This document shows, in pieces, positions 7,872-18,410 of a DNA stretch of 64,000 bases. Origin of the DNA: Bradyrhizobium sp. CCBAU 51627 (GTDB lineage: Bacteria > Pseudomonadota > Alphaproteobacteria > Rhizobiales > Xanthobacteraceae); contig NZ_LBJG01000012.1 in NCBI RefSeq assembly GCF_028128765.1, forward strand, positions 29,523 to 93,522. The letters run 5' to 3'. Each line of letters starts with the position of its first letter. Position 1 is the first letter of the stretch. The notes under the pieces are model-generated. The model did not search any database. It was not told where the DNA came from and saw nothing but the letters and a program-made list of their open reading frames with translations. The position numbers and the translations under genes are program-made.

Positions 7872-10800
7872 TTACCCCAGCCGCCCCGCCGCATGGGCGA
7901 GCAGGGTGTAGACCAGACCCGTCTCCGAGGTCAGGTGGCTGCGCAGCTCCTGCGGACCGCGATTGTCGCGGGCGACTTCGTCGAGCAGGCGCTCGAACTC
8001 GCCAATATAGCGGTCGACCGTGCTCTTGAAGTTGCGGTCGGCGCGATACTTGCGGGCGACCTCGTCGAAGGCCTTCTGACCGGCGGGCGTGTACAGGCGC
8101 TTGGTGAAGGCCTTGTTCTCGCCGCGCTGGTAGCGGTCCCACATCTCGGCCGCGAGGTTGCGGTCCATCAGCCGGCCGATGTCGAGCGACAGTGACTCCA
8201 GCGGATTGCTGCTGGCCTGCGGGGCCTGCGGCTGCGGGGCGGGGGCAGCCTGGCGGCCACGCGGAGCCTCGCGTCCGCTCGGAGCGGCCTGGCCCGCGTC
8301 CGTGCGATTGAGCAGATCCGACAGCCAGCCGTCGCGGCCGGGGTCGTTGCCGCCGGGGGCGACCGGCGGGGCCTCGGTGCGACGTGAGGGGGCGGGCATG
8401 CCGAGGTCCGGCGGCGGCAGCGTCGAGGCGCTGCCGGTGTCGCGCATGCGGGTCTCGGTGCCACGACCGCCCGCAGTCGCCATTATCGGCTCTTCCTGGC
8501 GCTGGACGGCGACCGAAGCGCGGCCCGCCGTGGTGACGTCGAGGCCGCGGCCGTGCTGGGCCACGATGCGGTTGAGCTCGGCGAGCGCCTCGATCTGGTC
8601 GACGATCACCTTGCGCATCTGCGCGGTGCTCTCGGCGGCCTCTTGCGGCATCTCGAGCACGCCGCGGCGCAGCTCGTTGCGGGTGGCCTCCAGCTCGTTG
8701 TGCATTTCGAACGCCATCTGCTTCATGCTGGCGACGAGGTTGCCGAACTTCTCGGTCGACTGCTTGAACATCGCATCCGCCTCGTCGGTGGTCTGGCGGT
8801 AGATGTCGTGCATGGCCTCGATGGTCTGGCGATGCTCTTCCTCGGACGCCGACCGCACCGCCTCGAACTGACGGGTGATCGCGGCCGAACCTGCACCGGC
8901 GGTCTCCGCGACCACGCGGGCGATGTCGCGGGCGCGCTCTTCCGCGGCGGCCAGCGACTCATCGAGCAACCCGGTGAAGCGCGACAGACGCTGGTCGAGA
9001 TCGGCGGTACGCAGGTCGATGGTGGTGACGAGCGATTCCAGCGCCGCCTTGCGTTCAGCGAGGGAGGCGGTAGTGTTCTTGTTGCTCTGCTCGACCACCT
9101 GCGCGGCATCGACCAGCGCCTTGCCGTGGGCGTCGAACTGGGTCGACAGCTCGCCGAGATCCTGGAGCGCCCGCGTGGTCTTCGAATTGAACACGTTGAG
9201 CTGGTCTTCCAGGTTCTGCGTCGCCGCGCCGTTGCGCGAGGTGACGTCGTTCATCGCCGAGACGAAGTCGGCGACGCGCGTCACCAGTGCCCGCTCGAGC
9301 GAGTTGAGGTTGTCGTGCGCACCGGTCAGCACCTCCTGGAGGAGGATGTTGCCTTCGCGCAGGCGCTCGAACAGGGCGATGGTGTCGGTACGCAGGATCT
9401 TGCTGGTCTCCTGCATCTCGGTGACGGCTGCGATCGAGACCTGGCGCGACTGGTCGATCGCCGCGCGCGAAGCCTGCTCGAGGTCCTTGAGCGACCGGCC
9501 GACGGCACTGGTGGCGACCTCGCTCGCCGCGTTGATGGTGCGCGCCACTTCGTTGCCGTTGCCCATCATGGTCTGCGAGAAGGCCTGGCCGCGCGTCTCG
9601 ATCGACTTCAGCGCGTCGGAGGTGACGCGGTCGATGTCGAGCGTGAGCTGGCTGGCCTTCGTGCCGATCGCGTCCACGAGCGAGCCGCGCTTGGCGTCGA
9701 TCATGCTGGAGAGGCGGTCGGCCTGCTGCTGCACATAGGTGACGATCTCGTCGGTCTTGCCGGTCATGGCCTGGCCGAAGCTCGAGCTGGCCGCGAGCAC
9801 CGAACGCTCGACGTCGGCCGAGCTCGACTTGACCCGCGAGCTCGCCTCGTTGGAGGCGGAGATCAGCGCGTTCTGGGCATTGAGCGCGCTGCTCTGGATG
9901 TCGCTGGTCGCGTTCGCCGTGGCCGTGCTCAGCGCGCGCTCGATCTCAGTCGAGATCGTGCGGATCTGGCTTGCGGCATCCGCCGAAGTCGAGGTCAGCG
10001 AGGTCTGCGCCTCGCGGGCGCTGTTGAGGATGGTCGAGGCGGTGTCGGCGCCGACCGCGGTCAGCGTGCGCTCGATGTCCGTCGTCAGCGACTTGATCTG
10101 GCTCGCCGCGTCGGTCGACGCGGTGATCAGGGTACCTTGCGCCTCGCGTACGCCGCTGGTGAGCGCCTCGATCGTGGCGCCGCCGGCGGTCGCCAGTGCA
10201 CGCTGCATCTCGGCTGCGAGCGAGCGGACCTGGCCGGTCTGCTCGGCCGAAACCGCGAGCAGGGTGCTCTGGGCGTCGCGGGCGCTGGCCGTGATCGTCT
10301 CGGCGGTGGTCTGGCCGACCTGCGAGAGCGAGCGGTGCACTTCGGCCGCAAGCGACTTGACCTGGCTTGCCGCATCCGAGGACGCATTGACCAACGTGCT
10401 CTGCGCCTCGCGCGCGCCGGCCATGATGGTTTCGGCCGTCGAGGTGCCCGCCATCGAGAGCGAACGCTGCACGTCGGAGGACAGCGCCTTGATCTGGTTG
10501 GCGGTCTCGGTCGAGGCCGCGATCAGCGAGCTCTGCGCGTCGCGGGCGCCGGCGGTGATCGACTCGGCCGTGGTGGTGCCGGCCAGCGACAGCGAGCGCT
10601 GCACGTCGGCGGTGAGCGTCTTGACGTGGTTGGCCGCGTCCGAAGAGGCGGTGACGAGCGTGGTCTGCACCTCGCGGGCGCCGGCCAGGATCGAGGCCGC
10701 GGTGGCCGAGCCGGCCGCGGAGAGCGTGCGTTCGACGTCGGCCGCGAGCCCCTTGATCTGGTTGGAGGCATCGCCCGAGGCGGCGACCAGGCTCGACTGC

Positions 10801-13586
10801 GCCTCGCGGGCGCTGGTCAGGATGGAGTTCGCTGCTCCCGTGCCCACCGCAGTCAGCGCGCGCTCGACCTCGGCGGAGGTCATCTTGAGCTGGGCGTTGA
10901 CGTCGGAGGAGACCGTCAACAGCGACTGCTGCGCGGCGCGCGCACCGGTCTGGATGGTCTCGCTGGTGTTGACCACGAGGTTGGTGAGCGAACGCTCGGC
11001 GTCTTCGACATGCGAGCGGATCGCGGTCGAGATCATCTCGGCGCGAGACATCATGTCCTCGCTGGCCTGACGGCCGCTGCTCTCGATGCGGCCGGCGACG
11101 GCCTCGACACGCGAGCCGAGCAGGTCTTCGAACTGCGCCACGCGGACGTCGATATCGCTCGCGACCGAGCCGACCTTGGTCTCGATGGCCTGCTGGATGT
11201 CCTGGAAGCGCGCGGTGACCGTGTCGGTCAGGTGCATGCTGCGGCCATCGATGATCTCGCCGACACTCGTGATGCGGCGGTCGACGGCCTCGATCGCCTG
11301 CGCCGTGCCGTCCGTCAGCGTCGAGGTCAGCAGGGTGAGGCGGGTGTCGATCGACTGCACGGCTTGCGAGGCGCCGTTGGTCAGCGCGGAGGTCAGGTAG
11401 GTCAGGCGGGAGTCGATGGATTCAAGTGCCTGCGTCGCGCCGCCGGTCAGCGTCGTGGTGAGGTGGGTCAGGCGCGTATCGATCGACTGGATCGTCTGCG
11501 AGGCGCCGTCGGTCAGTGTCGTCGTGAGGTGCGTAAGGTGGCCATCGATGGATTCGAGTGCCTGCGCCGCACCGCCGGTGAGGGTCGTCGTAAGGTGGGT
11601 GAGGCGGGAGTCGATCGACTGGATCGCCTGCGCCGCACCGTCGGTCAGCGTCGTGGACAGCATGTTGAGGCGTCCGTCGATCGTCTCGGTGACGGACTTC
11701 GCACGTGCATCGAACGACTGCTCGAGCGCGCCAACGCGGCCGCCGAGCTGCTGGTCGAAGGTCTTGATGTGGCCTTCGATCGCACCGTCGAGGCCGGCGA
11801 TCTTGCCGTTCAGCGAGGCGTCGAAGTTGGAAACGCGTTCGCCGATCGTGGTCTCGAACTGCACCAGGCGCTGGTCGAGAATGGCCGTGATCGCGCCGCC
11901 GTTGGAGCTGAAGCGGGAGTCGAAATTGTCGACATAGGTCTTCAGTGACTCATGGATTTCGTGCGTGCGCTGGCCCATGCGCTCGACGATTTCGCCGCCG
12001 AAGGTCTTCACGGTACGGTCGAACTCGGAGATGTGGCGCGTGATCAGGGCACCCAGCGTGCCGGAATCGCGGGCGAACCTCTCGACCAGCTCGGAACCCT
12101 GGTTCTTCACCAGTTCGTCGAACGCGCTCATCTGCAGCGACAGCGAGTCGTGCGCGGTCTCGGTCTGGCTGACGACCTTGGCGACGAGGCTGTTGACGGT
12201 GGCATCGAGCGCTTCGCTCGCCTTGTCGCCGGAGGTCATGATCTGGCCGGCGAGGCGGTTGCCGGCGTCGTCGATCTTGGCGGAGAGATCGTTGGAGCGC
12301 AGCTCGAGCTCGAGCAGGAGCGAGTCCGACGAGTTCTTGAGGCTGTCGTGCACCTGCTCGGTGCGCTCGGAGATGCCGTCGACGATCGCGGCGGAACGCT
12401 GCTCGAACTCGCCGGTGATGCGGTCGATGCGCTCGTTCAGCATCTCGTGGACGCGGTCGGCGAGGTCGACGAACTCGTCGTGGACGTGGCCGGTCTTGAA
12501 GTTGAGGCTCGTGGTCAGCCGCTCGCTGGCATCGAGCACGGCGCGCGTGGTCTCGGCGCTGGCCTCCTCGAGGCGGTCGAGCAGGTCGCCGCCGCGCTCA
12601 CCGAGCGCCAGGATCATGTTGTCGCCGGCGTGGCTCAGGGCCTGCGTGATGTGGGCGCCGCGCTCTTCCAGGGCGCCGGTGATTGATTTCGCCACCTCGT
12701 CGACGCGAGAGGCGATCGCGTCCGAGATCAGCGCAATGTCGTGGCGAAGGTCGATCTGCACGCCGGAAATGGCGCTGCGGACCTGCTCGGCCTGACCGAC
12801 CAGGTTGTCGCGCTGATGGGCGATGTCCTGGAGCAGGGCGCGGATGCGGACTTCGTTGTCGGAATAGGCGCGCTCCAGCGCCGCGACCTCGTTGGCGACC
12901 AGCGTCTCGAGCTCGCCGGCGCGCGCGATGGCGCGCTCGATGCCGTCGCCCATCGCCGCGACCTCACGGCGAATGGCCTGGCCGACGGTGACCATGGAAT
13001 CGGATGCCGAGCCTTCGGGCTCGGAGAAGCGGATCGCGACCTGCGCCATCGCCTGCGCGACCTGGCTCATCTGCTGGCCGCGCCAGACGAGGCTGGCGAG
13101 GAAGTAGAACAGCATGATCGGCGCGAAGAACATCGTAGCGAGGCCGGCGATGGCCAGCACGCCGCCGCTCTCGCCCATGGCGGCACGGATCGAGGGCAGG
13201 AAGCCGACCGTCAGCGCGGCGCAGGCAGCGAGCCAGACCACGGTGAAGATGGTCGCGCCGGTATAGATGCTGCGGGCAGGGCGGCCCGTTTGCAGCGACT
13301 GGAGCAGCTGGCCGATGGTGGCGCGATCGTCATTGGCGGCGCGGCGCGCGGGACGCGGTTCCTCGATGGAATCGAAAACGGCGCGCTCGTTGGCGGCCGG
13401 ACGCGGCTCGAAGGCAGGCTCGTCGAACGCCGAGGGCGTCGGCGGTGCGACCGGAGGCACCGTTTCATTGTGCATGGATGCGTTGCGGCTGGTATCGGCA
13501 GCCGTGTCGCTGATGTTGAGAGCTTCCTGGATCGCAGAAAGCGCAACTTCTGTGGGGTCTTTGACCTTTTTGGGAGTATTGGCCAT
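7872..13586 (-). CDS. Giant membrane-anchored coiled-coil protein, growth pole ring (GPR/RgsE)-like
   Basis: A 1904-residue protein. Residues 1-105 are Pro/Ala-rich and probably cytosolic. Two transmembrane helices lie at about 107-130 and 142-168. About 1500 residues of helical repeats follow: a 22-residue tandem (six or seven copies, about 632-765) and a 44-residue tandem (about nine copies, about 859-1265). Both periods are multiples of 11, the pattern of apolipoprotein-like helices. A Pro/Gln-rich linker and a roughly 110-residue conserved-looking C-terminal domain (NPLESLSLDIGRLMDRN to the end) finish it. Size, two N-terminal membrane helices and apolipoprotein-like repeats match Agrobacterium GPR and Sinorhizobium RgsE, needed for polar growth in Hyphomicrobiales. 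The assignment rests on architecture, not on a search. The strand opposite carries long spurious frames. Confidence 0.75.
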   Translation of the reverse strand: MANTPKKVKDPTEVALSAIQEALNISDTAADTSRNASMHNETVPPVAPPTPSAFDEPAFEPRPAANERAVFDSIEEPRPARRAANDDRATIGQLLQSLQTGRPARSIYTGATIFTVVWLAACAALTVGFLPSIRAAMGESGGVLAIAGLATMFFAPIMLFYFLASLVWRGQQMSQVAQAMAQVAIRFSEPEGSASDSMVTVGQAIRREVAAMGDGIERAIARAGELETLVANEVAALERAYSDNEVRIRALLQDIAHQRDNLVGQAEQVRSAISGVQIDLRHDIALISDAIASRVDEVAKSITGALEERGAHITQALSHAGDNMILALGERGGDLLDRLEEASAETTRAVLDASERLTTSLNFKTGHVHDEFVDLADRVHEMLNERIDRITGEFEQRSAAIVDGISERTEQVHDSLKNSSDSLLLELELRSNDLSAKIDDAGNRLAGQIMTSGDKASEALDATVNSLVAKVVSQTETAHDSLSLQMSAFDELVKNQGSELVERFARDSGTLGALITRHISEFDRTVKTFGGEIVERMGQRTHEIHESLKTYVDNFDSRFSSNGGAITAILDQRLVQFETTIGERVSNFDASLNGKIAGLDGAIEGHIKTFDQQLGGRVGALEQSFDARAKSVTETIDGRLNMLSTTLTDGAAQAIQSIDSRLTHLTTTLTGGAAQALESIDGHLTHLTTTLTDGASQTIQSIDTRLTHLTTTLTGGATQALESIDSRLTYLTSALTNGASQAVQSIDTRLTLLTSTLTDGTAQAIEAVDRRITSVGEIIDGRSMHLTDTVTARFQDIQQAIETKVGSVASDIDVRVAQFEDLLGSRVEAVAGRIESSGRQASEDMMSRAEMISTAIRSHVEDAERSLTNLVVNTSETIQTGARAAQQSLLTVSSDVNAQLKMTSAEVERALTAVGTGAANSILTSAREAQSSLVAASGDASNQIKGLAADVERTLSAAGSATAASILAGAREVQTTLVTASSDAANHVKTLTADVQRSLSLAGTTTAESITAGARDAQSSLIAASTETANQIKALSSDVQRSLSMAGTSTAETIMAGAREAQSTLVNASSDAASQVKSLAAEVHRSLSQVGQTTAETITASARDAQSTLLAVSAEQTGQVRSLAAEMQRALATAGGATIEALTSGVREAQGTLITASTDAASQIKSLTTDIERTLTAVGADTASTILNSAREAQTSLTSTSADAASQIRTISTEIERALSTATANATSDIQSSALNAQNALISASNEASSRVKSSSADVERSVLAASSSFGQAMTGKTDEIVTYVQQQADRLSSMIDAKRGSLVDAIGTKASQLTLDIDRVTSDALKSIETRGQAFSQTMMGNGNEVARTINAASEVATSAVGRSLKDLEQASRAAIDQSRQVSIAAVTEMQETSKILRTDTIALFERLREGNILLQEVLTGAHDNLNSLERALVTRVADFVSAMNDVTSRNGAATQNLEDQLNVFNSKTTRALQDLGELSTQFDAHGKALVDAAQVVEQSNKNTTASLAERKAALESLVTTIDLRTADLDQRLSRFTGLLDESLAAAEERARDIARVVAETAGAGSAAITRQFEAVRSASEEEHRQTIEAMHDIYRQTTDEADAMFKQSTEKFGNLVASMKQMAFEMHNELEATRNELRRGVLEMPQEAAESTAQMRKVIVDQIEALAELNRIVAQHGRGLDVTTAGRASVAVQRQEEPIMATAGGRGTETRMRDTGSASTLPPPDLGMPAPSRRTEAPPVAPGGNDPGRDGWLSDLLNRTDAGQAAPSGREAPRGRQAAPAPQPQAPQASSNPLESLSLDIGRLMDRNLAAEMWDRYQRGENKAFTKRLYTPAGQKAFDEVARKYRADRNFKSTVDRYIGEFERLLDEVARDNRGPQELRSHLTSETGLVYTLLAHAAGRLG
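9790..11010 (-). repeat. 132-base tandem repeats coding 44-residue helical units
   Basis: About nine diverged copies within the giant coiled-coil gene. Each unit encodes 44 residues, with a core resembling TAESITAGARDAQSSL followed by AASxxxANQIKxL and xxDVQRSLS. Boundaries are approximate. The unit is 4 x 11 residues, fitting hendecad (right-handed or straight) helices rather than heptad coiled coils. Confidence 0.8.
11290..11690 (-). repeat. 66-base tandem repeats coding 22-residue helical units
   Basis: Six to seven copies within the same gene. Each encodes 22 residues, beginning SIDxRLTHLTTTLT and ending GAAQALE or close variants. On the plus strand the recurring GGTGGGTGAGGCG-like word returns every 66 bases (about 11334, 11400, 11466, 11532, 11598). 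The copies are more alike than the 44-residue units, suggesting more recent expansion. Confidence 0.85.
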
Positions 13587-13763
13587 GTTCAGTCCGAGCC
13601 CTCGTTACTTGTACGCGTCCCCCGCGAGCCCTGCGCGCGACGCAAGCCCACAGTCCGGATCATGCCGCTTGCGCGGATCTTCGAGCCATCCCCACCCGGA
13701 CGGCTTGTCCGCCAATTTCTGCAACATCCTATTGGCAGAGCGTCGCGAATGAAATGCCCGCGA

Positions 13764-13788
13764 TTAAGACAATCTTAATCATCGTTAA
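13764..13788. promoter_or_regulatory. CtrA-type box between coiled-coil gene and Hpt gene
   Basis: TTAA (13764-13767), 7 bases, TTAA (13775-13778), then 6 bases and TTAAC (13785-13789). The first pair matches the alphaproteobacterial CtrA consensus TTAA-N7-TTAA. It lies in the 390-base divergent region 13587-13976, 178 bases upstream of the coiled-coil start and 189 bases before the Hpt start. A further CGTTAACC is at 13903-13910. I see no other gene in this region. Control by CtrA is inferred from the motif only. Confidence 0.5.
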
Positions 13789-13976
13789 CAGCATCGACCC
13801 GTAACGCCTTAGCTCTAAATGAAATTCTCCACCGAACGAGGCCGATTGCGGCAACTTTTCGTCAACAAACGGGCAGATTTGCGTAAAACGGCCCAAACAC
13901 TTCGTTAACCATTTCCATGCTTCGGTGGGGGAACCGCCGGACCGGCGGACCATCGCGCGATGCCGGGGCCTGCGCC

Positions 13977-14351
13977 ATGACACCTGAACTGCAACGGATG
14001 GACTGGATGCCCTCTCCCCCGCTTGCCCCCATCGACAGCCCGCTCGACCTCGACCACCTCTCCCACATGACTCTCGGCGATGCCGAGCTGGAGCAGGAAG
14101 TGCTGGCGATGTTCGCCGAGCAGGCAGTCAGGCTGCTGGCGGCCATGGCGACGCTGACGCCCGAGACCGGTGTGCTCGCACACAAGCTCAAGGGCTCGGC
14201 GCGCGGAATCGGCGCCTTTGCGGTCGCGGATGCCGCTGCCAGCCTGGAGACCGCGATCCGGCTCGGCCGTAACCAGCCGCACGCCTTCACAGCGCTGAAA
14301 GAGGCGGTCGCCGAGGCTCGCGCCGCGATCGAAACGATCCTGAAGCGCTAG
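13977..14351 (+). CDS. Hpt-domain histidine phosphotransfer protein
   Basis: A small cytoplasmic phosphotransfer protein of 124 residues. The Hpt motif is LAHKLKGSARGIGA, with the His of HKLKGSA as the expected phosphorylated residue, followed by an amphipathic helix pair (VADAAASLETAI). I chose ATG 13977 (MTPELQRMDW) over an in-frame ATG at 13917, which adds a Gly/Arg-rich stretch unlike the family. Stand-alone Hpt proteins shuttle phosphate between hybrid kinases and response regulators. No kinase is adjacent; its neighbour is the divergent polar-growth-like gene, so a cell-cycle link is possible but unproven. Confidence 0.8.
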   Translation: MTPELQRMDWMPSPPLAPIDSPLDLDHLSHMTLGDAELEQEVLAMFAEQAVRLLAAMATLTPETGVLAHKLKGSARGIGAFAVADAAASLETAIRLGRNQPHAFTALKEAVAEARAAIETILKR

Positions 14352-14526
14352 CTCGACGCGGGCTCGCCGGCGACGATAGGCTAGTCGCTTGTTTCGACGG
14401 GCTTTCCTCACGCGAAACGGGCCGACTTCGCGACAAAACGCTATGGCGCCCGCCTGACCGACCCGTTATAGGACAGCCCCGGACCCTCATTTACTCCCAA
14501 TCAACATCGCGGCAGCACGAGAACAC

Positions 14527-14847
14527 ATGGCCAAGATTCACTTTGTCGACCACAAGGGCGAAACCCGCACGGTGGAAATCGAGAACGGCGCGACCGTGAT
14601 GGAAGCCGCCATCCGCAACAGCATTCCCGGCATCGAGGCCGAGTGCGGCGGCGCCTGTGCCTGCGCAACCTGCCATGTCTATGTCGACGAAGCCTGGCGC
14701 GAGAAGGTCGGCAGCCCGACGCCGATGGAGGAGGACATGCTCGACTTCGGCTTCGACGTGCGCCCGAACTCGCGCCTGTCCTGCCAGATCAAGGTCTCCG
14801 ACGAGCTCGACGGGCTCGTGGTGGCGACGCCGGAACGGCAGGCCTGA
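14527..14847 (+). CDS. 2Fe-2S ferredoxin, adrenodoxin/putidaredoxin type
   Basis: A 106-residue soluble electron carrier. Cluster ligands follow the adrenodoxin spacing: C40, C46, C49 (in [11 protein letters not shown]) and C86 (RLSCQIK), with an extra Cys at 44. The length is standard and the start MAKIHFVD is typical. It probably exchanges electrons with the ferredoxin-NADP reductase encoded about 670 bases downstream on the same strand; a thioesterase gene on the other strand lies between them. Partner P450s or oxygenases are not encoded in the window. Confidence 0.92.
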   Translation: MAKIHFVDHKGETRTVEIENGATVMEAAIRNSIPGIEAECGGACACATCHVYVDEAWREKVGSPTPMEEDMLDFGFDVRPNSRLSCQIKVSDELDGLVVATPERQA

Positions 14848-14863
14848 TCGTCTCTCCCAGCTA

Positions 14864-15355
14864 TCAGCTGTTCGGCGGCGCGACTTCGATGCCGCGCTTG
14901 TGCCAGGGTTTGAATTTCTCGATCAACTCCGCCGTCAGCGGGGCCGGCCGGCGCGTCGTCTCGTCGAGCAAGACGCCGACCGACGTTGCCGAGGCGATGC
15001 ATTTTCCTTCCGAGAACACGACCTGCTCGAAGGTCACCGACGTCCGCCCGAGCTTCACCACGCCGAGGCCGAGCTGGATCGTGTTCGGCCAGTGCAGCTC
15101 GGCGCGGAAATGCATGTCGAGCCGCACCATGATCCAGGCAAGCCCCGGCGGTGTCAGTCCGTATTGGGGAAGCTTCATCAGCGTGACACGGCCGGTCTCG
15201 AAATAGGTGGCGTAGACCGCGTTGTTGACGTGCTGGTTCGGATCGAGATCGCCGAAACGGACATTGTCGCTGAGGCGAAAAGGGAAGTCCTCCAGGCGCG
15301 GTGTCGTATCGAGGCGGCTTGGTGCGTTCACCGATTGATCTCCGTCATATCGCAT
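14864..15355 (-). CDS. Acyl-CoA thioesterase, hot-dog fold (4HBT/YbgC type)
   Basis: A 163-residue hot-dog thioesterase that would hydrolyse acyl-CoA or acyl-ACP esters in the cytoplasm. The diagnostic region is RFGDLDPNQHVNNAVYATY, with the Asp and the HVNN segment that form the active site and CoA-binding turn in 4HBT proteins. The rest (MHFRAELHWPNTIQLGLGV) is the expected central sheet. It is convergent with the ferredoxin gene, 16 bases between stops, and divergent from the ferredoxin reductase. Substrate cannot be read from the sequence. Confidence 0.85.
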   Translation of the reverse strand: MRYDGDQSVNAPSRLDTTPRLEDFPFRLSDNVRFGDLDPNQHVNNAVYATYFETGRVTLMKLPQYGLTPPGLAWIMVRLDMHFRAELHWPNTIQLGLGVVKLGRTSVTFEQVVFSEGKCIASATSVGVLLDETTRRPAPLTAELIEKFKPWHKRGIEVAPPNS

Positions 15356-15504
15356 TCCGTTACAGCCCAGTTATGCTGACCCGGCAAGTGGGCGCGGCTG
15401 CGGGGCGCTCCCGCTTTTATGCCTTCCCTGATCCATCCCCGTTGGCTAGACAGGCAGGGTCACCTCTGCCCGGCGGGCGCCGTCCAACCGATAACGATCG
15501 ATAA

Positions 15505-16542
<1,038 letters not shown>

Positions 16543-16643
16543 CCGCTGCGCTAGCGGAACACCCCATGTTTCTGGTGCTGGAACCGTTCGCGAAATCGCC
16601 GTAGTCTGCGGCCATTGCAGTGGCAGCTAGCAAGGTGATCATA

Positions 16644-17243
16644 ATGCGGAATCGTTTTTCGAGCTTTCGGCTGCTCTCGCTCCTTACGCTCGCCGTCGTG
16701 GCGACGATTGGCGCGGCGAAACCGGCTGCCGCTCAACAGCCAACGGCCGCGGGTCTCTGGCAGAAGGTCGAAGACGGCAGGCCGGTGGGTTGGTTTCTCT
16801 TTGTTGACCACAACGGGATTTTCGAAGGCATCATCGCCAAGACCTTCCCGCGCCCCGGCGACAATCCGAACGAGGTCTGCTCGAAATGCACCGACGATCG
16901 CAAGAACCAGCCGGTGCTCGGGCTGTCCTTCATCCGCGACATGAAGCGGGACGGGTTGAAGTATGAGGGCGGCAACGTGGTCAATCCGCGCGACGGCAAC
17001 ATCTGGAAGGCCAAGATGAGCGTGAGTCCGGATGGCCAGGTCCTGACCATGCGCGGCTTCCTCGGCATTTCCCTGTTCGGCAAGGATGAGACCTGGCAGC
17101 GCTTGCCGGACGCCAGCTTGGCTCAGGTCGATCCGGCCATTATCGCCAAATATCTTCCCGCGCAGGCCGCAGCGACCGTGCCGAAGTCCGCGCCTGCGGC
17201 GAAGAAAGGCGGCGCGATGATGGCGCCAGTGCCCAAGCAGTAG
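16644..17243 (+). CDS. DUF2147 exported protein
   Basis: A 199-residue exported protein. Residues 1-31 form a signal peptide (basic start, [25 protein letters not shown]), then one DUF2147 domain: [20 protein letters not shown], a CSKCTDD pair of cysteines, and [16 protein letters not shown]. The ATG at 16644 is preferred over 16620 because AAGGTGAT lies just before it. The C-terminal 30 residues are Ala/Lys/Pro-rich. DUF2147 members are small periplasmic beta proteins of unknown function. The two cysteines are close enough to form a disulfide. Confidence 0.82.
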   Translation: MRNRFSSFRLLSLLTLAVVATIGAAKPAAAQQPTAAGLWQKVEDGRPVGWFLFVDHNGIFEGIIAKTFPRPGDNPNEVCSKCTDDRKNQPVLGLSFIRDMKRDGLKYEGGNVVNPRDGNIWKAKMSVSPDGQVLTMRGFLGISLFGKDETWQRLPDASLAQVDPAIIAKYLPAQAAATVPKSAPAAKKGGAMMAPVPKQ

Positions 17244-17264
17244 GCGTTGCCAAGGCTACGAGCC

Positions 17265-18410
17265 TCAATACGTCCGCGCCTTCCTGCAAGGCGCATAGAA
17301 AGTTCCGTTGCCGGCCTCGACCCGCTCGAGGCATTGGCGGGCATCGGTGATCTCGCCGTCGACCTGGAAATAATAGGCCTGCAATCCCAGGCTCAGGACG
17401 TAATGTCCCGGGGGAAGGTCGAGCTCAGCATCGCTGGCGTGAAGCTCATACATTTCGGGTTTGCCCGGAATCGGCGCGATCCGAAACGGATAGGAGAAGT
17501 TTCTGATAACGCCGACGTCCTCTCCGTCGCCCGACGTCTTGCCGGCAGCGTTGGTCGAAAACTCCCTGATCTTTGCGACCACGCGGACCTCGAGGCGCTC
17601 CGGGATCACATTTGAAATGTCCCGGCGAAACACGATGAACTTGACGTGCCCATTCGGCAGATGCGGCCGGTCGGGCTTCCTGAACTCTGGCGAAATCGCA
17701 ATGCGCATGTCCGGCGCCATCACGCTGATTGCGTTCAACTCGGCCAGCGATTTGTCGTCGATCAGGGCGTAGATGCCGTAGTCGGTCGGAAGCACGCGCG
17801 TTGGTGGAGGCGGGGCTGAGGGGACCATTTCCGGCTTGGCGACTGTGATGGTCGTCTCCGGCTTGGGCGCGACCAGCGCGATCGCCGGGGTCTGCGACGA
17901 AATCAACCGGCGCAGCGCAGCGATCTTGTCTCGCTGCGAGACGATCAGGATGGTTGTGCTAACGACAACCAGGATGGCTGCCGTCCGCTTCATGACCGGC
18001 CAGAGAGGGCCCGGGACCGCAGGCAGCTTGCTGCGGGAGCTTCCGACGCCCGATGCCAGGACGGTCGCTGCGCCGGAGACCAGAACACCGCCTGGCTCGC
18101 TCATCTTGGATGACGTGAGTTGTTGTTGCGGCAGACGCTCCAGCGGCGCCTCTTCGCGTGAGAACTTTTCGACCTCATCGATCGCGACCTCGAGGGCCTG
18201 CTTCACCTCCTCGATGTTCTTTGCGTCGGCGTAGGTGAACTGCTCCTGGAGCTTGTAGCGCGCGAGATCGTAGACCATCTGCCGTCTGGCTTCGGCGTCG
18301 TCCTTCACCGTATCGAGCATGCGCGAAATCACCAGCGCGAACTGCACCTGGTTTGCGGGCAGATCGGTCGGGTCTTGTTGACCGGGAAGCAGGTCTCTGG
18401 AGTCGCTCAT
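17265..18410 (-). CDS. Hypothetical single-pass membrane protein
   Basis: A 381-residue protein I do not recognise. The N-terminal 100 residues are acidic and helical (VKDDAEARRQMVYDLARYKLQEQF). One transmembrane segment lies near residues 140-160 (TAAILVVVSTTILIVSQRD). A Pro-rich linker follows and the C-terminal 180 residues look like a beta-rich periplasmic domain (DYGIYALIDDKSLAELNAI, YPFRIAPIPGKPEMYELHA) ending with two Cys. Topology is probably N-in, C-out. It converges on the DUF2147 gene with 21 bases between stops. No function is proposed. Confidence 0.7.
   Translation of the reverse strand: MSDSRDLLPGQQDPTDLPANQVQFALVISRMLDTVKDDAEARRQMVYDLARYKLQEQFTYADAKNIEEVKQALEVAIDEVEKFSREEAPLERLPQQQLTSSKMSEPGGVLVSGAATVLASGVGSSRSKLPAVPGPLWPVMKRTAAILVVVSTTILIVSQRDKIAALRRLISSQTPAIALVAPKPETTITVAKPEMVPSAPPPPTRVLPTDYGIYALIDDKSLAELNAISVMAPDMRIAISPEFRKPDRPHLPNGHVKFIVFRRDISNVIPERLEVRVVAKIREFSTNAAGKTSGDGEDVGVIRNFSYPFRIAPIPGKPEMYELHASDAELDLPPGHYVLSLGLQAYYFQVDGEITDARQCLERVEAGNGTFYAPCRKARTY

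Noticed and set aside
9790..11690. Regular 66- and 132-base repeats as a possible CRISPR array
   Set aside because: Repeats are contiguous without spacers, remain in frame and encode helical units.
8553..11948. Very long open frame (1131 codons) on the plus strand opposite the giant coiled-coil gene
   Set aside because: It mirrors the repeats of the minus-strand gene and is rich in Arg/Gly/Asp without any domain. High GC and repetitive codons explain it.
16577..16605. GGAAC near the DUF2147 gene as an EcfG promoter
   Set aside because: No CGTT at 16-17 bases; the nearest is CGTA at 15.
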